This document shows, in pieces, positions 53,446 to 62,500 of a stretch of 64,000 nt of DNA. This stretch comes from Desulfobulbaceae bacterium UBA2273 (GTDB lineage Bacteria; Desulfobacterota; Desulfobulbia; Desulfobulbales; Desulfurivibrionaceae): positions 65,283 to 129,282 of the forward strand of contig DDWZ01000019.1 in NCBI GenBank assembly GCA_002347095.1. Reading direction: 5' to 3'. The position numbers were made by a program, and so were the translations under genes. The notes below the pieces were generated by a model, which ran no database searches, was not told the DNA's origin, and saw only the letters and a program-made list of their open reading frames with translations. Each line of letters starts with the position of its first letter. Position 1 is the first letter of the stretch.

Positions 53446-54999
53446 ATGCGGATCTGGAATTTGAAGGTGCAGACGATTCTCGCCTTTTTTCTGGTTCTCG
53501 GGGTTGGCATGCTGCTGGTAAACGTTGTGTCCATGCAACTCTGGAAACGGCAGGCTGTGGGCGCCGAACTGGATCATGCCCGGCGCCTGCTGGCGGTCAT
53601 GGCCAGGCTTGGGCCTGCAGTTGGCGGAGAAGAAGGGTTTCGGGTTGAAATCGAGCAGATGGTGCGGTCGGAGGAAGCCATTGTCTGCGCCGGCGCGGTA
53701 ATTGGACGGAGCAAAACCATCACCCTCTCGGCGGGATGTGCTGATTATGCCACAGCTCTTGAGAGTGCCTTGACGAACGCCGCCCACTCCGGGGTTGCGA
53801 GCAGCCGCCGGCTTTCTCCTCCCCCCGGCGCGGGTTCAGGCCCGCGAAGCAATCTGTTGCTTGTCGCGCAGCCTTTTTCATCCCCGGATGGATCGAGGGG
53901 CGCCATGGCCATGGTCCGTTCCACCGGTCCGATTGATGCCCAATTGTGGGAGAATGAAAAAATCATCCTGGCCTATATGCTTGCCAATGCGGTGGTGCTG
54001 GCGGTTGTCGGCCTTTTTCGCATGGTCAAGCTCGTTGTCCGCCCTTTGGAGCGCCTTGCCGAACAGGCGGATACCTATTCCCTGCGGCATGATTTTTTGC
54101 CTTTTCCAGGGCGGCCCGGAAATGAGTTTGGCCGTCTTTCTTCCAGCTTGAACCGGATGATCGCGCAACTTGAAGAGGATCGGGGGGCGCTGCTGGACAA
54201 GGTGGCCTCGCTGAAATGCGCAAACGAGGAGTTGGAGCGGAACCGGCGGGAGATGGTGCGGGCGGAAAAGATGGCCTCCATCGGCAGGCTGGCAGCCGGT
54301 CTTGCCCATGAGATCGGCAATCCGCTGGGTGTTGTGCAGGGATATCTGGATCTTCTCGGGCAAGGGGCAGTCTCTTCCGAGGAAAGAAAGGAATTCGCGC
54401 GGCGCGCCGAACAGGAGGTGGCGCGGGTGGGCAGACTGATCCGGCAGTTGCTCGACTATGCCCGGCCGATTGAAGGCGCCCCCGCGCCGGTGCGGGTGCG
54501 GGAGCTTTTGGCTGAGTGCCTGGAGCTGTTTCGCCATGGCAACCATGCCCACATCGGGTTTTTCCTTGAATCGGAGGCGGAAGACGATCTGGTTCTGGCC
54601 GACGCCGACGGTTTGCGGCAGGTCTTTGTGAATTGCATCATGAATGCGGTTGATGCCCTTGGCACGCTTCCGGAAGGGAGAGTCGTTGCCCGGTGCCTCA
54701 ATGGGCAGGAGGGGGATCGGCGATACATCCGGGTGGTTATCAAGGATAACGGTCCGGGAATTGCACAAGAACATCTGGAGAGCGTGTTCGAGCCTTTTTT
54801 CACCACCAAGGAGCCGGGCAGAGGGACAGGGCTGGGACTGGCGGTGTCCTGTGCGCTTGTCGAGAATTGGGGCGGGAGGATCTGGGCTGAAAATGTCCGG
54901 GCTGAAGATGGCGCGGGTGCGGCGATCTGGATTTCGCTGCCCTTGGCCGCATCCTTGAATACGGAAAAAGGCCTTGCCGACACGGGCAAGGCGGCATGA
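53446..54999 (+). CDS. pilS: Sensor histidine kinase, PilS-like
   Basis: A 517-residue membrane histidine kinase. TM1 is about residues 8-29 and TM2 about 172-193, enclosing a periplasmic sensor of about 140 residues. A HAMP-like linker (LVVRPLERLAEQADTY) leads to HisKA with the H box MASIGRLAAGLAHEIGNPLG (H288), and HATPase with the N, G1, F and G2 boxes (NCIMNAVDAL, KDNGPGIAQEH, FEPFFTTK, GRGTGLGLAVSC). TTGGAGGAAAGGC precedes the ATG. The adjacent sigma-54 activator is its likely partner. The true PilS/NtrB label is inferred from the pilus locus. Confidence 0.9.
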   Translation: MRIWNLKVQTILAFFLVLGVGMLLVNVVSMQLWKRQAVGAELDHARRLLAVMARLGPAVGGEEGFRVEIEQMVRSEEAIVCAGAVIGRSKTITLSAGCADYATALESALTNAAHSGVASSRRLSPPPGAGSGPRSNLLLVAQPFSSPDGSRGAMAMVRSTGPIDAQLWENEKIILAYMLANAVVLAVVGLFRMVKLVVRPLERLAEQADTYSLRHDFLPFPGRPGNEFGRLSSSLNRMIAQLEEDRGALLDKVASLKCANEELERNRREMVRAEKMASIGRLAAGLAHEIGNPLGVVQGYLDLLGQGAVSSEERKEFARRAEQEVARVGRLIRQLLDYARPIEGAPAPVRVRELLAECLELFRHGNHAHIGFFLESEAEDDLVLADADGLRQVFVNCIMNAVDALGTLPEGRVVARCLNGQEGDRRYIRVVIKDNGPGIAQEHLESVFEPFFTTKEPGRGTGLGLAVSCALVENWGGRIWAENVRAEDGAGAAIWISLPLAASLNTEKGLADTGKAA

Positions 55000-55011
55000 C
55001 AGGAGATGGGC

Positions 55012-56394
55012 ATGGCGGGTGATGGAGGGCGGTTGCTGATAATCGATGATGAGGAAAGCATGTTGGAGATGCTTTCCATTGTCACCTCCAAGGGGGGATA
55101 CCAGGTAACCCTGGCCAGAAACGGCGAGGAAGGCCTCGGTGCCCTGGGAAAAGGGAGTTTTTCCCTGGTGTTGTGCGATCTGAAGATGCCCCGCCTTGAT
55201 GGGATGGGATTTTTGGAAAAAGCCAAGGAACAGGGCATTGAGGCGCCTATTATAATGATGTCCGCCTATGCGGCCATTGAGGATGCCGTGGCCGCGATAA
55301 AGGCCGGGGCCTATGATTTTATCACCAAGCCGTTTAAGGCGGATGAGGTGCTCCTGACCCTGGGCAGGGCCGCGGAGCATATGCGGTTACGGCGGGAAAA
55401 TCTCCTGCTGCGGAGGCAGATCGATGATTTGCAGCGGGAGCAGGGGCTTGACGACATGGTCGGCAAGAGCGGCGTCATGGTCTCCTTTCTGCAAACAGTG
55501 GTCAAGGTGGCCCAATACGACACCACGGTGCTCATCACCGGCGAATCCGGCACCGGCAAGGAGCTGGTGGCGCGGGGGATTCACCACAAAAGCGGCCGGG
55601 CCGGCAAGCCGTTTCTGGCCATCAATTGCGGCGGGATGCCGTCGAGCCTGCTGGAAAGCGAGTTGTTCGGGTATGTGAAAGGCGCATTTACCGGCGCGGA
55701 AAAAGACCGCAAGGGCATTTTTCAGGAGGCGCATGGCGGCACCCTCTTTCTGGATGAGATCGGCGAACTCCCTCCCGATGCCCAGGTGAAGTTGCTGCGG
55801 GTGTTGCAGGAGCGGGAGGTGCGGCCGGTGGGCGGGGCACGGACGGTGCCGGTGGATGTGCGGGTGCTGGCGGCGACAGCCCGGGATCTGGAAGAGGAGG
55901 TGGCGGCGGGCCGGTTTCGGGAGGATCTGTTTTACCGGCTTAATGTAATCCGGCTGCATGTGCCGCCGCTGCGCGAACGCATGGAGGATATCCCCCTGCT
56001 CTGCGGACGCCTGCTTGACAGGATCGCGGCAAAACTCGAGCGCCAGCCCCCGGAACTGCTTCCTGCCACCCTGGCAGCGCTACTTCGCCATCGCTGGCCC
56101 GGTAACGTTCGGGAATTAGAAAACGTCTTGGAGCGGGCGATGGTGCTGGCCGAGGGAAACGTGATTATGACGGAGCATTTGCCTGAAAATTTCGTTGGGC
56201 TGACAGAGCCTTGCAGAGCCGGCATCGAAAAAACTTTGGGCACTTACTCCTTAAAAAAGGGGCAGAAGGAAATGGAGCGTGCCCTTATCGCCCAAGCTCT
56301 GGCCGCCACCGGCGGCAACAAGAGCAAGGCTGGTCTGTTGCTTGAGATTAGTTACCCGTCTTTGTTGAGCAAGATGAAGGAGTACGGGCTGTGA
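55012..56394 (+). CDS. pilR: Sigma-54 response regulator, PilR-like
   Basis: A 460-residue NtrC-family activator. The REC domain has D56 ([13 protein letters not shown]) and K106. The AAA+ domain has Walker A GESGTGKE (177-184), the sigma-54 contact GAFTGA (224-229), Walker [13 protein letters not shown], and [14 protein letters not shown] Fis-type HTH is at the C-terminus ([20 protein letters not shown]). I start at ATG 55012 because AGGAG at 55001-55005 is 6 nt upstream; the ATG at 55006 is too close. With PilS it should drive the sigma-54 promoter seen before pilA. Confidence 0.92.
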   Translation: MAGDGGRLLIIDDEESMLEMLSIVTSKGGYQVTLARNGEEGLGALGKGSFSLVLCDLKMPRLDGMGFLEKAKEQGIEAPIIMMSAYAAIEDAVAAIKAGAYDFITKPFKADEVLLTLGRAAEHMRLRRENLLLRRQIDDLQREQGLDDMVGKSGVMVSFLQTVVKVAQYDTTVLITGESGTGKELVARGIHHKSGRAGKPFLAINCGGMPSSLLESELFGYVKGAFTGAEKDRKGIFQEAHGGTLFLDEIGELPPDAQVKLLRVLQEREVRPVGGARTVPVDVRVLAATARDLEEEVAAGRFREDLFYRLNVIRLHVPPLRERMEDIPLLCGRLLDRIAAKLERQPPELLPATLAALLRHRWPGNVRELENVLERAMVLAEGNVIMTEHLPENFVGLTEPCRAGIEKTLGTYSLKKGQKEMERALIAQALAATGGNKSKAGLLLEISYPSLLSKMKEYGL

Positions 56395-56497
56395 TGCGGG
56401 AGAGGATTAGGCACGATCCCTTTTTATCTTCCAAGTCGTCTTGATGTACCCGCAATCGTAAGCAAATCGGGGTGAATATCCACGGTGCGTGGTGTCC

Positions 56498-57145
56498 TCA
56501 ATATGCGTATATTGCTGACAACGTTGCCCTTTCCCGAGTACCTGTGGAGCTTTGGGCCTGGATTTCCGTCTGGAACAGATAGGGGATATGCTGAGGGGTA
56601 ACCGTGCCGCTGCTGTTGCTGACAACGCCTCCCCCGACCAGGTTATTGGAAGAGGTGCCACTGTTGCCGCGGCTCGTGCTTAATATGGCGGTGTTCACGA
56701 TTATATTGGGGGTTGGTGCCGTGAATGTCAGGGTCAAGGTCGCATCTACTGGATCGGCAGGATAAACACCGTCAGCAATATTGCCGGTTGTCGTGAGTTT
56801 TGCAGTGAAATTCGCATCGGTAATCAATGGGGTTAACACGTTACCATAGGTTCCCATGGCGCTGAGGTTGGTCCCTCCCAAGCCTGTTTGAATGATTTCT
56901 CGGGCAAAAAAATTCATCCCCCCATGGGAGGATTCCAGCGCCTCCTTATAACGTTTCTGTGAGCCGGTCGTCCAAATACCAGTCCCTGCCATATAGAGAA
57001 GAGATGCAATCATGAGCATGCCAATAAGGCCCAAGATCAAAGCCATGACCAGTGCTACTCCTCTCTCGTTCCCAACTATTGCGGCCCCTGGTGCTCTGTC
57101 GATTGTTGTGGATAGCCTGGGGGGGGGGTGGTTAATTAGCCGCAT
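56498..57145 (-). CDS. pilX: PilX-like minor pilin
   Basis: A 215-residue type IV pilus protein of the PilX type. Residues 26-50 hold GNERGVALVMALILGLIGML, a PilX N-terminal helix without the usual E5. The rest is Thr/Gly/Ser-rich and variable. I start at ATG 57145 because GGAGGA lies 8 nt upstream; an ATG at 57160 would put this site inside the gene. It ends the pilY1-fimT-pilV-pilW-pilX cluster. Confidence 0.8.
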   Translation of the reverse strand: MRLINHPPPRLSTTIDRAPGAAIVGNERGVALVMALILGLIGMLMIASLLYMAGTGIWTTGSQKRYKEALESSHGGMNFFAREIIQTGLGGTNLSAMGTYGNVLTPLITDANFTAKLTTTGNIADGVYPADPVDATLTLTFTAPTPNIIVNTAILSTSRGNSGTSSNNLVGGGVVSNSSGTVTPQHIPYLFQTEIQAQSSTGTRERATLSAIYAY

Positions 57146-57164
57146 AGGGCGTTCCTCCATATTG

Positions 57165-58313
57165 TCATTGTAGATTTCTGGGTGTCACTGCCAGGCTATT
57201 TACCTTCCAGCGATAGTTGGGCCAGGTTGCGCCGATGTTCGCGTTCAGGTCAAATGTCCGGCCAGCCACCAGGGTAACTCCGTCTGCCGCGACTTCGCCA
57301 ACATTAATGTTGGCATTTGGAAACGTGTATGTTTGATCCACCCTCCCTTCATGGGTGAGCACATAACACCGTATGGACTTTACCTGGTCGCGTATTTGTT
57401 GGGCTGTTAGACCGTTGAGGCCATTGGCTTCGGCCCTCGAATCCCACCCACCGTCGCCATCGGTGTCGAGATAATAGACGACCTGGAAATCGGCCACGCA
57501 ATCCACGATGGGCAAAATTGTAAAGTTTTCGTCGGCCTGGTTGAGTGTAGCCTTGACCAGAGTTCCGGTGCCTGGCGCACATTGAGCCGAGACCCCGGCG
57601 TTGTTGATGTAATAATCGGTGCGATTGAAGGGCCTTCTTGGGGCAATGTTATCAATCCCGTAAATGAGATACCTGTCGCCGTTTGGGTCGTTGGGCGAAT
57701 CGGGAGGAGCAAAGGGGGTTAAATCGCCTGCTGTCGGGTTAACAGAATAGTTCGTACCATCCAGGACAAGCTGGCGGGTTTCTCCAGTGCTGATTTGGGG
57801 ACGAATGACGACTACCCAGTCCGTGTTAACGAACGCTTCGGCGCTCATGGATTGGACGGTGACTGCGTGCGCGGCATCCCTGCCCAGCCAGCCCCATTTT
57901 TGGCTGGCATCATCCCGTATCACATTTAAGGCCTTGATAGCCAGATAATCGGAACCATTCATGCTGGAAGCAGAGGTGTCTTCAGAGGCCAAGGCTCGTG
58001 GTGCACCGGGGGCATCATTCATTCCGGCCGGCGCCGCAGGTTCAAAATAAGGACTGGGCACCACCCCGGCCGGAAACTCCCAAGGAAGGGCAAAACCGGT
58101 ATGTTCAAGGTCGAAACGCAGTAAATCCAGGCCGAGTCCTGTTTCAATCTTTGTTTCTGCTATCCGCCACTGTCGGGAGCTTTGTTGCATAACCGGAGAG
58201 AAACTGCTAAATACCATGGCCATCAGGATTCCCAGGAGGCCCATGTAGATCAACAGTTCTACGAGGGAGAAGCCGGTTTCTTCCCGGCACAAGATTTTAC
58301 CGTGTTGTTCCAT
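57165..58313 (-). CDS. pilW: PilW-like minor pilin
   Basis: A 382-residue prepilin-like protein. The leader ends EETG before FSLVELLIYMGLLGILMAMV, with E5 present. The large C-terminal domain has many short turns and calcium-like loops such as DTDGDGGWDSRAE and DSPNDPNGDRY. Such PilW proteins help prime pilus assembly with PilY1. It sits between pilV and pilX. Confidence 0.85.
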   Translation of the reverse strand: MEQHGKILCREETGFSLVELLIYMGLLGILMAMVFSSFSPVMQQSSRQWRIAETKIETGLGLDLLRFDLEHTGFALPWEFPAGVVPSPYFEPAAPAGMNDAPGAPRALASEDTSASSMNGSDYLAIKALNVIRDDASQKWGWLGRDAAHAVTVQSMSAEAFVNTDWVVVIRPQISTGETRQLVLDGTNYSVNPTAGDLTPFAPPDSPNDPNGDRYLIYGIDNIAPRRPFNRTDYYINNAGVSAQCAPGTGTLVKATLNQADENFTILPIVDCVADFQVVYYLDTDGDGGWDSRAEANGLNGLTAQQIRDQVKSIRCYVLTHEGRVDQTYTFPNANINVGEVAADGVTLVAGRTFDLNANIGATWPNYRWKVNSLAVTPRNLQ

Positions 58314-58421
58314 GTCTGCCCCTTAATACAGATGGCGGCGCCTGAAAAGCCGTGTCTGCATCAGCTTGCACTGTGTAACTCTGATGGTATTTAGTCACTA
58401 CCCTTTGGTTTTGCGCAGCCA

Positions 58422-58904
58422 TCATTGATCACTGCGCACGATTATTGTGCTTAAGGATATTTGGCGATTCCTGTTGGTGGGTGCCAGAACAGCTCCCCCG
58501 GTGCCTGGATCGTCCCAGCCCACGACCACATCAATGCGTTTGAGCGCGACGGCGGCAGTCACCAGATCGGTGACTTGCGACAATCGCTCAAAAGTCATGA
58601 CCCCCCCGCGGATATTGACCAGAACATCTTGAATGGTCGTTGGGTCGGGGGGCCAGGCTGCCGCAGTCAGGGCTGCCGAAGTGCCAAACACGGAAAACCG
58701 TTCTACCTGCAACCGATTCAATTCCTCTTCAGCCAGCCTGAGAGCCTCGGCGCGCACCACATTTCCGCTGTTGCTGCGGAGGGCCTGAATAAGTCCACCA
58801 GCCACCCCCAGCATGACCACCATGAAGACAAGCAGGGCAATCATGATTTCCACCAGGGTAAATCCTTGGTGCCCGTGGGATTGCTGTTTATTATTGTTGA
58901 ACAC
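58422..58904 (-). CDS. pilV: PilV-like minor pilin
   Basis: A 160-residue prepilin. The leader ends GHQG before FTLVEIMIALLVFMVVMLGV (E5 present). AEALRLAEEELNRLQVERF follows, usual in PilV. The start is probably GTG 58904, five bases after GGGAGG; an earlier GTG at 58910 overlaps that site. It overlaps the end of fimT by 14 nt. Confidence 0.85.
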   Translation of the reverse strand: MFNNNKQQSHGHQGFTLVEIMIALLVFMVVMLGVAGGLIQALRSNSGNVVRAEALRLAEEELNRLQVERFSVFGTSAALTAAAWPPDPTTIQDVLVNIRGGVMTFERLSQVTDLVTAAVALKRIDVVVGWDDPGTGGAVLAPTNRNRQISLSTIIVRSDQ

Positions 58905-59382
58905 AAGCACCTCCCGTCATTACGCCTATATTGATGCGAGTTGCCGCGACTACGATACAATCTACGCCAGGCGAGGCATTTGGAGAATAACCAGTAACAC
59001 TTAAGGTCTGTTGGTTTCCGGTCATGCCTCTTCTATCGAAAATAATTGTTGTGGGAAGGCCTCCCAAGACAGTCGAGTTCAGGGCAAAGCTGGGATAGGA
59101 TTTTGTTGTAGTGGGTTCGCCTGCATCAACAACGCCATCACCGTCAGCGTCTTGGTGGGTAGTCACCAGATTAGCCGCCAAAGCGACCCGCACTTGGGTG
59201 TTGGTGTTTGCCGCATCGTTTCTGGCTCGCATCAATATGGAGTATATCTCCTTGGTGTAAGATTCCACCGTATATTTATCATTCCATTGCTTGAAATTCA
59301 TGGTTGCAATTGCCAGCACGATCCCGATTATGCCAACAACTATCATGAGTTCGACCAGGGTAAAGCCAGCTTGGGCCTTCAT
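58891..59382 (-). CDS. fimT: FimT/GspH-like minor pseudopilin
   Basis: A 163-residue prepilin. MKAQAG before FTLVELMIVVGIIGIVLAIA, E5 present. The C-terminal part has DQDADGDGVVDAGEPT-like loop residues and ends GGACVQQ. I start at ATG 59382, with AGGA upstream and a short canonical leader. An in-frame ATG at 59508 would overlap the pilY1 stop (ATGA) but would give a 48-residue leader; both are possible. Confidence 0.82.
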   Translation of the reverse strand: MKAQAGFTLVELMIVVGIIGIVLAIATMNFKQWNDKYTVESYTKEIYSILMRARNDAANTNTQVRVALAANLVTTHQDADGDGVVDAGEPTTTKSYPSFALNSTVLGGLPTTIIFDRRGMTGNQQTLSVTGYSPNASPGVDCIVVAATRINIGVMTGGACVQQ

Positions 59383-59504
59383 CGTGTCCTGTTTTGAAAT
59401 GGAAATAAACTTTTCGGCCGCTTGCGTTGGTGCGCCTCGGTGTGTCATGTCGGAGCTCTTTTTAAAGTTGGCTTGGACGCGGATTTGTTGTGTCTCCATT
59501 TTCT

Positions 59505-62500
59505 TCATCGTTCTTGAATATGCATGAACTTTTTTATGGGGAGTGGGTTGGTGACTACCATAAGGCCCTGTCCTGCGGGCGGAATACCCTCGAAGCCAGC
59601 ACTGCGGCGGTTATCCTTTTGGCTGAGGACTCCGGGGTCGTGCAGGCTCAGTTCCTTGATTTCACCGGTGGAAACCTGAACCAGGGCTTTTCCCTGCATG
59701 ACAAAAGTGACTTTGTTGCCGGTTTTGTAGTCCAGCGCCCAGAGATAGGTTGTGCCGCCAAAGCTGCAGATATCAGAAGTCGGGGCAAAACTCAGGAAAT
59801 AAACGGCGCCAAGGGGGTCTGGCGTGGGGTTTGATATCACGCGCTCCGAGCCCTTTGGCGAAGCCGCAGCATCAAGGTTGATATACCAACCTTTCTCCGT
59901 GGCCGTTAACGCGGTGGTTGGCGATGTTGTTTGATTTCTCAAGTCGGTCAATAGCAACGTGTCCGAGCAGGCGGGAGATATGGTGTTGCTCGTCGCAACA
60001 AAGCAGGGGTCTTCAATGCCGAACAGCTTGCGTTGTGTGGTCAGGTCATCCTGTTTGTGAAAATACCGGCCTTCCGCGAAGTAGAGCCAGAGTTTTCCGC
60101 GGTTTCGGTCAATAAGATTAGCCACGGAGGTGGTGACCGGTCCGATATTTTCAATAACCGGGCTCACCGTCCAGGTGTCGGGATCGAGATCATCATTGAT
60201 CACGAGTCGCAGCACACCGCCGCTGGTGGTGTCTTTAACATAGCCGATGTAAACGACATCATCCTTGTAGTTGCCGACATTGGTGGGCCTGTCTTTTTCC
60301 AGGTCAAGCGAACCGGTGGAGATGGAGCCAGCAAAGGCATTGGTGATGCCGGTGTCGATGGTGCGCAGCAGCTCGCCAGTCTTGAGATCAAGGACAAAGA
60401 GCCTTAGGTTTTTATTCGAAGTGCCTTTGAAATCCTTGGCGGTAATGGGGCCGGTTGCTCCTGAAGCCAGGATGGCGAACCACCGGCCATTTGCATCATC
60501 AACGCATCTGCCATTCGTGGCGGTAGCGCCGCAATCGACGTCATTGCTACAGGCAGTCCGGCTTTTTGCGCAACGTCGGACGCCTCCCCTGACAATCGCC
60601 GGGCCGACGTTGGTGACACCAAGGTTTGAATTATTGAACTCCCACAAGAGCGTAGGATTGTCCTGCTCGGTCACATCAAGGGCAAAGTATGATGACCAGC
60701 CTATAGGAGTGCCGCCAACATCCAGGGGGGTTTTGACGCAAGCAGCGTCAACGCCGCTGCTTGTTGCCCCGCCAATGCCCATGCTGCCTATTACGATACT
60801 GCGCCAGCTTGTATTGGCAAGATCCAGCATGCCGCTTGTGGAGGTGGTTTGTTTTGGACAATCCCAATAATCCGTTGTGAGTCCACAGGTTAGAGGAGCA
60901 AGGGGGGCATTGATTTTGTTTATGCTTGCATCCGTCATAACCACCGGGCCGTCCACCATGTAGATATGGCAGTAGTCAGGTTGGGAGAGATATTGCAAAT
61001 ACGGAAGGACATTTTTAGGGATAAAGGCCCAGCTCTCGGTGCCTATACCTCCGATGCCAGCGGCCCCATCAAGCTTTCCTGGCTGATACCAAGGTTTGCT
61101 GGTTTTGCAGAGGTCGCTGCCTCCAGTACAATCCGTGTCGGCAGTGCAGGGAGTTCCACTTGAAGAGCAAACTTTCCAATTCTGTACGATTTTACCAAGC
61201 CTGAAGGAGTGGAACATGCCATCATTGGCACCCACAAAGACGCGCTGTCTGTCCTTGTAATCAAGGCTGGCGATAAAGTCTTTGTATGTTTGGTCTCCGT
61301 AGCCGTACGGTGAGGGAATATTGAAATTGTTCGAAGGGCTCGGCCCCATAATGCGGGGGGTTGAGGAAATAATGTCCCCCAGTTTCCAGATGTGCGTTTC
61401 TTCAACACACGAGCCTCCTCCTCCGGTACAATCCGCATCGATATTGCAGGCCATTCTGCTTGAGGAACAGACCTTCAATGTCGCGATCCTGTTTCTGGGG
61501 GGCACACAAGTATCGCCCAGAGCGCAATCAGCATCAACAGAGCATGGGGTTCTCCCGGTTAAGCAGAGCTTGGCAAAGCAGCCAACAGTGCCACAGGCAC
61601 AGCCGGCCCCGGTTGCGTCCACGCAATCGTCCCCTCGAACATAACTGATGGTTGCATTGGCTGCAACGGCGCTTGCGATCTGTCCCAGGTAATCATCAAG
61701 TTCTGGGCGATTTGTCGTATCGAACGACATAAGACTTGAGCCATTTAGCGAGGTTTTAATGGTTCGGGATGATGACGTTGTCCACCAGAGATTGACTCCA
61801 GCCCTCCAGATTGCCTTGGCGTCCTCGATGGGGATGTTGCCTTTGTTTATATCGGCAGTGCCGTTGCCATCAGTATCCTGGTAGCGTGCGGCCAAAGTTT
61901 TTTCCTGTGCGGAATCGAAATAGAAGTTCGTGATGTAATCGCTTTTCAGGTTGAGGATTGTATAGGTGCTACTATCCCTGACAGTGTCTTCACGGATTTG
62001 CGAAGACGCGAAAAACGGATCCAGATAATACCAGTAATTCATGAGGTCGCTTGTCCAGGTGATATCGGCGGAAGAAAGAAAGGAGCGGCTGGGATAGAAC
62101 AGGGATTGGACAAGAGTGGCTCCGCTTCCTTCACTGGAGCTTAACACCGAAACCGCAGTACTTGACGCCGCTCTTTTGACGATATCATAAATCGCTTGCC
62201 GTATATTCTGCGACAAAGCATAGCCGTCATTTCCTTCATAATAGGTGATGGGGTCATCGGTCCCATCGGACGAGATTACGCCGTCGCCGTTTGAATCCCT
62301 GTAGCACTCCGCCGGGGTTGTTGTGCAATCGGCTTTGTTGTTGTAGTTGCCGGCGCTGTCTTTGAGGTCTTCAAACCCTCCATAAATGGCAGCATCCTTG
62401 AGCAGCGTCGAGCCGGAGCCAAACAAGTAGACAGGATAGAGAAAGACATTCTGCATTCCAGGAAGGCTTTGCCGCCAGGTGGTTGGCACATCAGTTTCTG

